DNA of 64,000 bases from UBA5429 sp942493315 (GCA_942493315.1 OW818690.1:3348001-3412000); one strand, 5' to 3'. Counted from the stretch's first letter, positions 17,255 to 26,278 are shown. Made by a program: numbers and translations. The notes: generated by a model not told the origin, from the letters alone.

Positions 17255-18485
17255 GGGTTCCTTTTTTACGAATTTGAAAAATCATACTTAATGCTCCTAA
17301 AATCAACATGCCGATCCCGGTATAAACAACCGGCAACCAGGGATCTCTAACGGCTTCAATCACTGAATATTCCGACCACTCCCCTTTGGCACTGTCATAG
17401 CTAACCTGATACAACTTCCACCCCTTGTAATAGTAAGGTTTATTCACTTCTAAGGTGATATGTTTTGGTTGCATATCAGGAGTGTATAATTTTAGTACAG
17501 ACGTATATTTTTTGGGCTTTGGAGGTGACAAAAAAATGGAGTAATTTTCTAAAGATAAAAATTGGGAAGGTTGCATAAAAGATTCAGAGGCAATCCATCC
17601 TTGCTGAATGATAGTTCCTGTTTTGGTATTGGATACTCTGATTCTTGCTGCTTGTGAGGATCCCATATTATTGATAGGATAGTATGTATTATTCATTTTG
17701 AGCGCATACAAAAAAAGAGTATCCACTGTAATTTGAATATCCTGAGCAATCTCAATAGTTTTATTTTCTAGTAAAAATGGATCCGGTTTTGGTTTAAAAT
17801 CGATCGCTTTTCCGGTACCGTTATCTACTGCCACCACTTCAGGATTATAGTATTCTATAGAAAAATCGCACAATTCCAAAGCAAGAGGAAGTTCATATAT
17901 TCTTTCATATTCATCTGTTCCATACCATATCGGTTGATTATAGTAACAGATCATTTTAATACGATACATATCTCCGACTCCAAATACTCCTGCCAACAAA
18001 ATAGTCAGAAGACCTAAGTGGTTAAGTAAAAACCCACCATTTTTTATTTTAAAAGGAATCAATCGTTTTAAAACCGTAAACATCAAAATAACAACCAAAT
18101 AGGCAAAAGAGAAATAAAACATAGCATGATCTAGCACCTGATTTAATTCCAGCTTTTTAACCCAAAATGGCGCTTCATCATTTTGAGGAAAAAGTCCCAT
18201 TAAAAGAACAATTCCTACAAAAATAGCTATAGCCGGAATGGCTGCTGAAATGGAAGATAAAAATTGGATTATCGCTTTTTTTCTTAAAAAGAAGAAAAGT
18301 AATGTTATCAAGAGCAGAAAAGATCCTAAAATTATTAGATTACTAGGAAAAGATGGCAAATCCGGAGTTGCATGAGTAAATGATAACTCCATAATAAATC
18401 CTAATAAGGGGAAGGTAATAGCAAAAAGAAATCCTTGTTTAAACGACCAAGGTTGTGACCAGAAATTTTTATTTTGAGAATCCAC
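17247..18485 (-). CDS. ResB-like cytochrome c biogenesis protein (CcsB)
   Basis: 412 residues with four membrane helices grouped at the N-terminal half (about 14-34, 44-66, 75-97 and 110-140, plus one near 150-170) and a large extracytoplasmic domain (about 180-385) closed by a final helix (WLPVVYTGIGMLILGALSMIF). The extracytoplasmic end has the ResB-type segment YYYKGWKLYQVSYD, which is the best family signature. It partners CcsA in System II cytochrome c maturation. It begins 3 nt after the nrfA stop and overlaps ccsA, so the operon is tight. Confidence 0.85.
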   Translation of the reverse strand: MDSQNKNFWSQPWSFKQGFLFAITFPLLGFIMELSFTHATPDLPSFPSNLIILGSFLLLITLLFFFLRKKAIIQFLSSISAAIPAIAIFVGIVLLMGLFPQNDEAPFWVKKLELNQVLDHAMFYFSFAYLVVILMFTVLKRLIPFKIKNGGFLLNHLGLLTILLAGVFGVGDMYRIKMICYYNQPIWYGTDEYERIYELPLALELCDFSIEYYNPEVVAVDNGTGKAIDFKPKPDPFLLENKTIEIAQDIQITVDTLFLYALKMNNTYYPINNMGSSQAARIRVSNTKTGTIIQQGWIASESFMQPSQFLSLENYSIFLSPPKPKKYTSVLKLYTPDMQPKHITLEVNKPYYYKGWKLYQVSYDSAKGEWSEYSVIEAVRDPWLPVVYTGIGMLILGALSMIFQIRKKGTHE

Positions 18486-18488
18486 GAG

Positions 18489-20003
18489 TTACAGTATAGT
18501 TTTTGGATATTTGTTTTCTCTCTCTTTGGCTTGTTGTAGCCATTGAGGAATAACAGTTTTAATAAATTTTGACTTATCTGAGTTTAACTGTTCCATTTTC
18601 AAGCCAATATAGAACTGTGCTTTTGCTTTAGTGGAGACATCCGGTAAAATCACAGGAAGTTTCACTTTATGTGCTGTTAATACTTTTTGAAGTTCATAAT
18701 GAGCTTTATGTGCTCTATCAATTCCATTGGCAATAATTCTTGAAGACTCAAGAGGTGAATGGAAGCTATTTCCATGACCGGCTGCTACGTAGTCCCAACG
18801 CCATTGTGCCTGTCTGATCAACTGAAGAATAGGGGCCATCTCTTGTTCTGTTGCACCGGCATCCCAGGCTGTTTTAGCTTCAATGTGGGCACGAACTAAA
18901 AGCTGTTCTAAAACGGCTCTGATCTCTTTCACCTTTTTTTGTCTATCATAAACATTGTTCCGTAACTCCTCTTCACTTTCTCTATGACAAACCAAACAAG
19001 ATTTAGATATATGATTCAGAGGACTTTGGATTTTATGATGGGTATATTTTTGACCACCTTCACTAACATAAGGCATGTGACAATCGGCACAGGCTACTCC
19101 TCTTTGATAGTGAATACCTGTCGTAAACATCTCATAATCTGGATGTTGTGCTTTTAACATAGGAGTTCTGCTCAATCCATGTGTCCAGTCAGTAAATTGA
19201 ATGGCATCATAATACGCCTCGATTTGTTCAACAGAAGAACCTTTATCCCATGGAAAAGTAAGATAGGCAACATCCTGAATTTTCTTTTTGTCGAAATAGT
19301 ATTCCACATGACATTGGGCACAAACCAAAGACCTCATCTCCTGATGAGATGCTTTTGTGATATCTTTACCTTGACGTTGATAGGCTTCAATAAGAGCAGG
19401 ACGAGATATTCTTAGATTCATCGTAACCGGATCATGACAATCAGCACATCCAATAGGATTTACAACCTGAGAGCCTTTCGTTTCCCAAGTTCCTTTATAA
19501 AACTCTGCCACTCCCATTTCGTTCATTAAACGGGGAACATCCGGGCTTTTACAAGTCCAGCAAGTGTTAGGTTGCGGACTTTTCTCGCCATTCATAGGAC
19601 TACCAACCCGAAGTGTTTGCCAGACATCCTGAACTGCATAAAAGTGACCACGACCTTGTTTATAATCTTTTGAAAAAGCATAACCTGCCCAAAGAATCAC
19701 CATATCAGGGTTTTCTTCCAACATATCACGCACACTATTACCTCCATCCAGACTTTTGAATGTAGTATCAGCTGTTTGATAATAGGATTGAAACTCTTTA
19801 GGAAAATTTTCACCCCACACTTCATTACGGGGTTCAAATTGGGAGAGTTTCACCTTAGGGGCATAAGCAAAAACAGCTTCTGCTCTTCTTTCCATCACGG
19901 AAGAAGCTAATAATCCTAAAAGGAACACGATTCCCATGGTCACAAAAAACAGTGCCCAACCTAACCAAGGTCTTGTTTTAATTTGTTCACGAATCGATTT
20001 CAT
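18489..20003 (-). CDS. nrfA: Ammonia-forming cytochrome c nitrite reductase catalytic subunit
   Basis: The enzyme reduces nitrite to ammonium with six electrons. The 504 residues begin with an uncleaved-type N-terminal hydrophobic anchor/signal (about 15-36). Five heme sites are visible: the diagnostic active-site CWTCK (C148-K152), then CADCH (186-190), CAQCH (228-232), CADCH (305-309) and CLVCH (336-340). The active-site tyrosine/histidine block (FTTGIHYQRG and HPDYEMF) is conserved. It works periplasmically with the NrfH quinol dehydrogenase encoded 11 nt upstream; ccsB and ccsA downstream supply heme attachment. Length matches the 450-510 residue norm. Confidence 0.96.
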   Translation of the reverse strand: MKSIREQIKTRPWLGWALFFVTMGIVFLLGLLASSVMERRAEAVFAYAPKVKLSQFEPRNEVWGENFPKEFQSYYQTADTTFKSLDGGNSVRDMLEENPDMVILWAGYAFSKDYKQGRGHFYAVQDVWQTLRVGSPMNGEKSPQPNTCWTCKSPDVPRLMNEMGVAEFYKGTWETKGSQVVNPIGCADCHDPVTMNLRISRPALIEAYQRQGKDITKASHQEMRSLVCAQCHVEYYFDKKKIQDVAYLTFPWDKGSSVEQIEAYYDAIQFTDWTHGLSRTPMLKAQHPDYEMFTTGIHYQRGVACADCHMPYVSEGGQKYTHHKIQSPLNHISKSCLVCHRESEEELRNNVYDRQKKVKEIRAVLEQLLVRAHIEAKTAWDAGATEQEMAPILQLIRQAQWRWDYVAAGHGNSFHSPLESSRIIANGIDRAHKAHYELQKVLTAHKVKLPVILPDVSTKAKAQFYIGLKMEQLNSDKSKFIKTVIPQWLQQAKERENKYPKTIL

Positions 20004-20014
20004 AATATGATGTG

Positions 20015-20599
20015 TTATGGGTTAATAAACTTTTTAAGCCATTCAGGTACAGGACTTTCCGGAACGGGTGCTTTGGCAAATGGGGTACTACTCAAACTAT
20101 TCACTCTTCCGTGAGGAGTTTCCCTATGACACTCCCAGCAAAGGCGTTGTTTGGTGATAATCTCTGAAGAACCGGTCATCCGTTGAACATTTGTGGGATC
20201 CAATAGTTCCTGGTGACATCTGATGCAATTTTGTTGAACCACTTTTACACCGGCTTCTTTGATATGAATCACTTGAGGTTCCGTCCTTAATGTAAAAATT
20301 GTGGAATGCCTAAGGCCATCTTTCCCTTTAAAATAGTAATGACTGAAGAAATTATCCTGAGGTACGTGGCAATCGTTACAAACAGCCACTTCTCTATGGG
20401 AACTGTGAAACCATGTCGTATATTGGGGAGCCATTAAGTGACAGTTCACACAAGTATTAGGTGAATCTGAAAGGTAGGAATAAGCACGGGAAATATAAAA
20501 CAGATAGAGGCCTAAACCAAAAAAAATGCCCAGTGTGATAATCACCGGAACCTTCCATTTATCGGGAGGTATCAATAACCTCAACATTGTTTGAATCAT
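20015..20599 (-). CDS. nrfH: Cytochrome c nitrite reductase small subunit (quinol dehydrogenase)
   Basis: 194 residues of the NapC/NirT family. One membrane anchor (VPVIITLGIFFGLGLYLFYIS, about 18-38) precedes four heme-binding motifs: CVNCH (50-54), CNDCH (74-78), CIRCH (125-129) and CWECH (154-158). The protein oxidises menaquinol in the membrane and passes electrons to NrfA. It is first in the operon. A recognisable Bacteroidota -7 box was not found upstream, where only weak TATTTTTA/TTTTTTG-like sequences occur, and no clear Fnr or NrfR-type operator was recognised. Confidence 0.95.
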   Translation of the reverse strand: MIQTMLRLLIPPDKWKVPVIITLGIFFGLGLYLFYISRAYSYLSDSPNTCVNCHLMAPQYTTWFHSSHREVAVCNDCHVPQDNFFSHYYFKGKDGLRHSTIFTLRTEPQVIHIKEAGVKVVQQNCIRCHQELLDPTNVQRMTGSSEIITKQRLCWECHRETPHGRVNSLSSTPFAKAPVPESPVPEWLKKFINP

Positions 20600-20730
20600 A
20601 AGTCACATTTTTTTGAACCAAACTGGGGGTAAAAATACTACAAAAAATTAAAAATGCAAGTATTTCATAAGAAAAGTTGAGACTATTTCTTAAAAACCTG
20701 ATAGTAAATAGATTAAATTTATTAAGTATA

Positions 20731-21963
20731 CTAATCTTTCAAACATCTTATGGATGAACCTTTGTATTTAAATACTGTAACATTATAATCCCAACTTAAA
20801 TTATTTGTTAATCTTCTCATCCATGCTTCATAAGCATTGTATTCATTTTTACACCAACAATCTAATATGGTTCCCCATCCCCGATAATCAGGATATCTAT
20901 ACCCGGCAGGTAATGCGGTAAATCCTGTTTTATTGGTTGCTAAACTATTGGGTTGTTCCCAATAGATATCTTCAGTCGCCCTTAAATCACCTCCTGCGTA
21001 GTATCCTCCAATCTCATCATACAATTGTGTCCATTCCAGATCTGTTGGTACATGCCATCCTAAAGGGCAAATATAAGGATTTTGAGCAGCATACCAATTG
21101 TATAATAAACCATAATTTAATTGAGGTTGGGATGCATTGTTAAAAACACAGTAAGCTCCTATTGTAGAAGCAAACCATGTTAAACTATCCGGAAGAGGCT
21201 CAATAGAAGTTCCATTTATATAATGAGTCGAATTTAGATTTTTCCCCATCCAATATTGGGAACCGATTTTTACTGTAGGATATGAATTATTATCTCCGTC
21301 TATACAGGAAATAAATTCAAAAATGATTGAAGTTGTGATATGAGGATTCAACATAAACACAGTGGAATTTTCACCGGATACTCCTGTTACCATTAAAACA
21401 TCCCCTTCATTGTATTGCATATCTATTGTGGCTTTTGAGTTCTTTACATTAGATAGAATTGGTTTTTGTTCTACTTTAAAAACAGAAGGACTGAATTGAT
21501 CCATATTATTTGAAATAATCTTATGGGATTCATTAAATTGATTGGTTTTGACATTCAATACAAAAAATCCATGAGGAACTCCAACCAATTGAAATTGATA
21601 TATTCCCTCTTCTATGAATTGACGATTTGCAATAATTTGTTTTCCTGAAATATCATACAAGTTGATTTCTAGAGGAGAGGCCTCATAATTGGTCAACTCA
21701 AAGAGAACATTAGAAGATGATGGATTTGAAAAAAATTTAAGATAAGAATTAGAAATACCCGATTCTTCAATTTTTACAACATCTGTTAAATGTAAAACAT
21801 CACTACCATTGATAGTTAAAGATGTATTTTGCGTTAAATTCTTTATGTGAACCTGATTTACGACTGTCGATGCCCCACTTCCGGAAAAGTCAATCAAATA
21901 ATTCTGAGAATTTCCAATTAAACAAAAGAGGAACAGGTTAAATAAAATGTAGATTTGTTTCAT
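20731..21963 (-). CDS. Exported FISUMP-domain protein with an internal sorting-like domain
   Basis: 410 residues with a signal peptide (IYILFNLFLFCLIGNSQ). The C-terminal half (about 235-410) is a FISUMP domain (named for Fibrobacter succinogenes major paralogous proteins): VKIGSQYWMGKNLN, YGLLYNWYA, CPLGWHVPTDLEWTQLYD and FTALPAGYR are signature segments. Between residues about 75 and 150 lies a stretch that reads like a T9SS sorting domain (FFSNPSSSNVLFEL, INLYDISGKQIIA, GFFVLNVKT), but in the middle rather than at the C-terminus. FISUMP domains belong to the C-type-lectin-like superfamily. The gene follows the TonB-like triplet by 12 nt and is probably the last gene of that operon. Confidence 0.8.
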   Translation of the reverse strand: MKQIYILFNLFLFCLIGNSQNYLIDFSGSGASTVVNQVHIKNLTQNTSLTINGSDVLHLTDVVKIEESGISNSYLKFFSNPSSSNVLFELTNYEASPLEINLYDISGKQIIANRQFIEEGIYQFQLVGVPHGFFVLNVKTNQFNESHKIISNNMDQFSPSVFKVEQKPILSNVKNSKATIDMQYNEGDVLMVTGVSGENSTVFMLNPHITTSIIFEFISCIDGDNNSYPTVKIGSQYWMGKNLNSTHYINGTSIEPLPDSLTWFASTIGAYCVFNNASQPQLNYGLLYNWYAAQNPYICPLGWHVPTDLEWTQLYDEIGGYYAGGDLRATEDIYWEQPNSLATNKTGFTALPAGYRYPDYRGWGTILDCWCKNEYNAYEAWMRRLTNNLSWDYNVTVFKYKGSSIRCLKD

Positions 21964-21975
21964 AATTGTATTTTT

Positions 21976-22878
21976 TTAATTATTATCCATTGTTATCTCA
22001 ACCTCATCATAAGTTTGTCTTACAACTCTAACCTTTTCCGGTGTTACTTTAAGTGTGATTTTTACTCTTGTATCAGTCGGTCTGCCATTGGGATCTTCAC
22101 CGGGAGACCAATTGGGCATGTTTTTAATTATTTTCATAATCTGTTGATCTATATCCATATCCAAAGATTTTAAAACTGACACATCTTTGATCTTTCCTGT
22201 TTTATCAATCAGTAATTGAAGTTTGATTATTGTTTTATCTATTTTTTTTTCAGAAGGAAACTTAAATAAGTTATTCAAATATTTTTTTAAGTTTTGTTCA
22301 TTTTTATAATATAGTGTATGTTTTAAACAGTGAATATTTTCTCTTTCTACTGTAATAGCCCCTACTCCTCCTGCAGGATTTTTCTGAACATAAGTTCCTT
22401 GAAATGAAATTTGATCTAATTGTAATGTATCAGATAAAAAATCTACAGTATCGTTCTTTTCTTCAAAGATTAAAACCTTATTTTTGTACATTTTAAGGAC
22501 AGGAAAAGTAGAGTTTTTGGTAACATGAGCCAGTGAATCAACAGGTTTGATTGGGACAGAATCTTCTAAGGATGATTGCAGAAAAACAGAATGATCAGAT
22601 GTTAAAACAGGTGATTTTGTTTCTGAAGTGTGTTTACAAGAACTAAAACCTGACATGATCGCCAATGAAACGCCCGCTAAGAGTGCCGTTTTTTGAGATC
22701 CGTGCTTTTTGATGAGTTGATGTTCTAAATATTGTAATTCAGATTCACACTTGGGACATGTTCCGGTACATGCCCCTTTGAATGAACAGGGGTCACTCTG
22801 ATATTCAATCTGATTTGCTGCTGCAATTTCAGATCGGATCTTTTTCAGTACATCACAAGTTACTTTCCCGGGGTTCAT
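21976..22878 (-). CDS. TonB C-terminal-domain protein with Cys4 N-terminal motif (tandem paralogue 3)
   Basis: 300 residues. The N-terminal 65 residues are predicted cytoplasmic and carry C-x5-C-x3-C-x2-C (CSFKGACTGTCPKC), a possible zinc or metal knuckle. A hydrophobic segment ending in a lipobox-like GFSSC follows (about 67-82). A divergent low-complexity middle (about 83-205) leads to a TonB-C-like domain (KLQLLIDKTGKIKDVSVLKS, MPNWSPGEDPNGRPT). It is nearly identical to its two upstream neighbours at both ends but has its own middle. A partner outer membrane receptor is not encoded here. Its real role, energy transduction or signalling, is not known. Confidence 0.75.
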   Translation of the reverse strand: MNPGKVTCDVLKKIRSEIAAANQIEYQSDPCSFKGACTGTCPKCESELQYLEHQLIKKHGSQKTALLAGVSLAIMSGFSSCKHTSETKSPVLTSDHSVFLQSSLEDSVPIKPVDSLAHVTKNSTFPVLKMYKNKVLIFEEKNDTVDFLSDTLQLDQISFQGTYVQKNPAGGVGAITVERENIHCLKHTLYYKNEQNLKKYLNNLFKFPSEKKIDKTIIKLQLLIDKTGKIKDVSVLKSLDMDIDQQIMKIIKNMPNWSPGEDPNGRPTDTRVKITLKVTPEKVRVVRQTYDEVEITMDNN

Positions 22879-22884
22879 ATTTTG

Positions 22885-23814
22885 TTATTTATTATCCATA
22901 GTGATCTCAACCTCATCATAGGTTTGTCTTACAACTCTAACCTTTTCCGGTGTTACTTTAAGTGTGATTTTTACTCTTGTATCAGTCGGTCTGCCATTGG
23001 GATCTTCACCGGGAGACCAATTGGGCATATTTTTAATTATTTTCATAATCTGTTGATCTATATCCATATCCAAAGATTTTAAAACTGATACATCTTTAAT
23101 CTTACCGGTTTTATCAATCAATAGTTGTAGTTTGAGTGATTTTTTTTCAACTTTTTTTTCAGAAGGAAACTTAAATAATTTATTTAAATATTTTTCAAAA
23201 TTTCCACCCTGCTGATAGAAACTGGGTGAGCAAGAATAATTGGGAATATAATCACTTGAAATCATTCCTCCACAAGATGGTCCAAGACTATTCACTGGTG
23301 CATAACTAGAACAAAAAACTTGATCCAACTTAAAAGTATCAGATAAATATTCCTTCAAATCAACAATTGGGATAATTAAAACTTGATTAGTATCCAAACT
23401 TACAAGCTGTAGTGTTTCAATAGGTTCATGGATGTTTTTATGCTCCCTTTTTCTGCTTTTAGAAAGAACCACGTTACTTGTATCAGAATTAGAAACATCC
23501 TTTTGCATTGTTTCCGTTTGTGTTTTTTGTGCAACTGTTTGGATATTTGGAAGTTGAGAGTCATTTTGTTTACAGGAACTAAACCCTGACATGATCGCTA
23601 ATGAAACGCCCGCTAAGAGTGCTGTTTTTTGAGATCCGTGCTTTTTGATGAGCTGATGTTCTAAATATTGTAATTCAGACTCACACTTGGGACATGTTCC
23701 CGTACATGTCCCTTTGAATGAACAGGGTTCACTCTGATATTCAATCTGATTGGCTGCTGCAATTTCAGATCGGATCTTTTTCAGTACATCACAAGTTACT
23801 TTCCCGGGGTTCAT
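22885..23814 (-). CDS. TonB C-terminal-domain protein with Cys4 N-terminal motif (tandem paralogue 2)
   Basis: 309 residues with the same architecture as its neighbours: Cys4 knuckle (CSFKGTCTGTCPKC), helix plus lipobox-like cysteine (SGFSSCK), variable linker and TonB-C-like domain. The linker (about 83-215) is rich in Q, S, T and K and holds a tract unlike the siblings (SSYAPVNSLGPSCGGM). The last 85 residues differ from paralogue 3 at only a few positions, even at DNA level. The gene begins 6 nt after the previous stop, with the same TTTTGTTATT junction as the next pair, as expected from unequal crossing-over. Confidence 0.75.
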   Translation of the reverse strand: MNPGKVTCDVLKKIRSEIAAANQIEYQSEPCSFKGTCTGTCPKCESELQYLEHQLIKKHGSQKTALLAGVSLAIMSGFSSCKQNDSQLPNIQTVAQKTQTETMQKDVSNSDTSNVVLSKSRKREHKNIHEPIETLQLVSLDTNQVLIIPIVDLKEYLSDTFKLDQVFCSSYAPVNSLGPSCGGMISSDYIPNYSCSPSFYQQGGNFEKYLNKLFKFPSEKKVEKKSLKLQLLIDKTGKIKDVSVLKSLDMDIDQQIMKIIKNMPNWSPGEDPNGRPTDTRVKITLKVTPEKVRVVRQTYDEVEITMDNK

Positions 23815-23820
23815 ATTTTG

Positions 23821-24807
23821 TTATTTATTATCCATTGTTATCTCAACCTCATCATAAGTTTGTCTTACAACTTTTACCTTTTCCGGTGTTACCTTGAGTG
23901 TGATTTTTACTCTTGTATCAGTAGGTCTGCCATTGGGATCTTCACCGGGAGACCAATTGGGCATATTTTTAATTATTTTCATAATCTGTTGATCTATATC
24001 CATATCCAAAGATTTTAAAACTGATACATCTTTGATTCTTCCAATTTCATCTATCAATATTTGTAATTTGATTATTTTTTTTTCTACTTTCGATTCATTA
24101 GGAAATTTAAATTGTTGATTGATATAACTTTCAAGATTTATGCCTTGTTGAAAATATTCAGGAGCAGATGAATAATTTGGAAATGATTTATGATTAGGAT
24201 TATAAAATGGGTGATAAATGAATGGTACATTATGTAAATAAATTGGCATGGGTAGTAATGCTCCAACCATGGGTCCTATACTTTTGTAATTAACATATTT
24301 AGCATATTCGATTTGATTTAACTTTAATGTATCTGCTAAATAGATAGTTGTATCTATTGGTTGTGACAATAAAACTTTATTAGTATCCCAACTTACAAGC
24401 TGAAGTGTTTCAATGGGTTTATTGATTTTTTGATTTTCTCTTTCCCTACTTTTAGATGATACTACCTGATTTGTATCTGATTTGGGAACGTCATTTTTCA
24501 ATGTTTCCGTTTGGGGTTTTTGCGGAACTGTTTGATTATTTGGACGTTGTGCATCATTTGGTTTACAGGAACTAAAACCTGACATGATCGCCAATGAAAC
24601 GCCCGCTAAGAGTGCCGTTTTTTGAGATCCGTGCTTTTTAATGAGCTGATGTTCTAAATATTGTAATTCAGATTCACACTTGGGACATGTTCCCGTACAT
24701 GCCCCTTTGAATGAACAGGGTTCACTCTGATATTCGATCTGATTCGCTGCTGCAATTTCAGATCGGATCTTTTTCAGTACATCACAAGTTATTTTCCCGG
24801 GGTTCAT
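23821..24807 (-). CDS. TonB C-terminal-domain protein with Cys4 N-terminal motif (tandem paralogue 1)
   Basis: 328 residues, the longest and first-transcribed of the three. The Cys4 motif, helix and SGFSSCK are as in the siblings. The variable region (about 83-240) contains a proline/tyrosine/asparagine-rich stretch (MPIYLHNVPFIYHPFYNPN) not found in the others. The TonB-C-like end differs slightly (QILIDEIGRIKDVSV) but is otherwise the same. The start codon lies 2 nt after the stop of the DUF4932 metalloprotease gene, so all three paralogues are probably translated from one transcript with it. Confidence 0.75.
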   Translation of the reverse strand: MNPGKITCDVLKKIRSEIAAANQIEYQSEPCSFKGACTGTCPKCESELQYLEHQLIKKHGSQKTALLAGVSLAIMSGFSSCKPNDAQRPNNQTVPQKPQTETLKNDVPKSDTNQVVSSKSRERENQKINKPIETLQLVSWDTNKVLLSQPIDTTIYLADTLKLNQIEYAKYVNYKSIGPMVGALLPMPIYLHNVPFIYHPFYNPNHKSFPNYSSAPEYFQQGINLESYINQQFKFPNESKVEKKIIKLQILIDEIGRIKDVSVLKSLDMDIDQQIMKIIKNMPNWSPGEDPNGRPTDTRVKITLKVTPEKVKVVRQTYDEVEITMDNK

Positions 24808-24809
24808 GG

Positions 24810-26213
24810 TTATTTAGGTTTTTGGGTTTTGAAATCTAAATGTAAAACTCCTTTTACAGGAAATCCCTCCCGTGTGAAAAAAAATTCTCCCGGAAAACTT
24901 AACGAGTATCTTTTGCCGGCTTCTAAAACCATAGTAACAGTAAATTGGGTTTGCGTTTCCTGATCCCAATGAAACTGTCTAACAATTGTTGGATAATACT
25001 GTTTTCCCTTTCTTCCATAACTGATTCCATAACTTCCTGTATTCATCTGCTGTGCAAATGTAATGGTAACCTTTACCGTATCAAAAGCTACCTCTTTGCT
25101 TCCATTGGGTATGGACGTTCCTACAAAAGCCCCGCACATTTTCAAATACTCTTTTTTCATTTTAGTGGGATGAAGGCTGTTTTGTAATGCGCTAACTTCC
25201 GGCATAAATGACTCTAATGTGGAATATTTATTCCTATTCTGATCATAAATAGTCAACAATTCATATAATTCTTCAATCCACAAAAATCCGTTTGCTAATT
25301 CCTCCTGAAGTAAAGATTTAACTTTACTGGAATCTTTATCCTGATAATACCGGATTACACAAGCTCTCACCATCATTTCATAGAGCATCGTTTGGGGTGT
25401 ACCATAAGCCTGTTGCTGCATTAAACTTTGAACCGGTTTGTAGAATCGCTTTGCTTTCGGGAGCAATTGTTTGATATTTTTATTAACTAACGGGTTGGTG
25501 AAAGAATGTGTAAATTCATGAATAATTATAGGTTCTAATCCTTTTCCAAAAATGGGAAATCCTAAAGAATCAGCTCTATAAACACCATTGATTGAATACA
25601 CTTTTTTGGTTCCATCCGTAAATGTGATATTGGGTCCATAATTTCCTCTATTTAACAAACTAATGATGACACTAAAGCTTCCATCAGTCTGCACTCCAAA
25701 AAAATATGGAAACCATTCATAATCAACATCTTTTAAAATATGTTGAAATCGATTTTCCACCTCCTTGTAGTAGGTCGATTTAGATTCATAAAATCTATGA
25801 AAATTAGATTTTTGATAGAAATCATTTAATAACATCAAAAAATGGGTTTCCATTTCAGGATTCCATCGTTTATCTATTTGTCCGGGAAAATATTCCTTAA
25901 TAAATCGAATTGAATCGGTTATTTCCAAATGTATAGCATAACTCATGATGGCATCGTACGCTATACCGTTCGATTTTCTAATCTGTCGGGCATATTGAAT
26001 TAACGTATCCTGCTTAAAATTTTGCAGAAACAGATCCAGTTCCTGAGTGTACTCGGTTAAGGTATTATTTACATATTCTTCAGCATTTGCCATTCTGAAA
26101 ACAGCACTCAACAGCTCAGTTCTTTCATCAACAACTGCGACTACCTTAGCAATCTGAGCATAAGAAAGTTGTAAAGAGATTAGAAAAATAAGTAACAACA
26201 AACATTTTTTCAT
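24810..26213 (-). CDS. Exported DUF4932 protein, putative zinc metalloprotease
   Basis: 467 residues with a signal peptide (LLLLIFLISLQLSYAQ). The body is alpha-rich and contains IIIHEFTHSFTNPLV (about 230-244), a zinc-binding HExxH motif, in the position seen in DUF4932 proteins; a later acidic residue would complete the site. The C-terminal about 100 residues (about 365-467) form a separate strand-rich domain (VKVTITFAQQMNTGSYGISYG, RYSLSFPGEFFF) resembling an Ig-like 'SbsA-type' domain. It is the first gene of the operon with the TonB-like triplet and FISUMP protein, so a proteolytic step acting in the envelope on one of those products is possible, but this is conjecture. Confidence 0.78.
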   Translation of the reverse strand: MKKCLLLLIFLISLQLSYAQIAKVVAVVDERTELLSAVFRMANAEEYVNNTLTEYTQELDLFLQNFKQDTLIQYARQIRKSNGIAYDAIMSYAIHLEITDSIRFIKEYFPGQIDKRWNPEMETHFLMLLNDFYQKSNFHRFYESKSTYYKEVENRFQHILKDVDYEWFPYFFGVQTDGSFSVIISLLNRGNYGPNITFTDGTKKVYSINGVYRADSLGFPIFGKGLEPIIIHEFTHSFTNPLVNKNIKQLLPKAKRFYKPVQSLMQQQAYGTPQTMLYEMMVRACVIRYYQDKDSSKVKSLLQEELANGFLWIEELYELLTIYDQNRNKYSTLESFMPEVSALQNSLHPTKMKKEYLKMCGAFVGTSIPNGSKEVAFDTVKVTITFAQQMNTGSYGISYGRKGKQYYPTIVRQFHWDQETQTQFTVTMVLEAGKRYSLSFPGEFFFTREGFPVKGVLHLDFKTQKPK

Positions 26214-26242
26214 GTGCGAAACGATTTAACTCTAATTCGCGA

Positions 26243-26250
26243 CAAATATA
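26243..26250 (-). promoter_or_regulatory. Bacteroidota -7 box for the DUF4932/TonB-triplet operon
   Basis: TATATTTG on the minus strand, about 30 nt before the DUF4932 start. A TTTG lies 12 nt further upstream, shorter than the usual spacing. The heptamer array begins about 30 nt upstream of the box. Confidence 0.45.
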
Positions 26251-26278
26251 CAAAAAAATGTGCAAATACTAATTAATA

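Noticed and set aside
21955..24018. Three similar plus-strand frames of about 66 codons opposite the TonB-C ends
   Set aside because: They are antisense shadows of the conserved 3' ends of the tandem paralogues and recur only because those ends are repeated.
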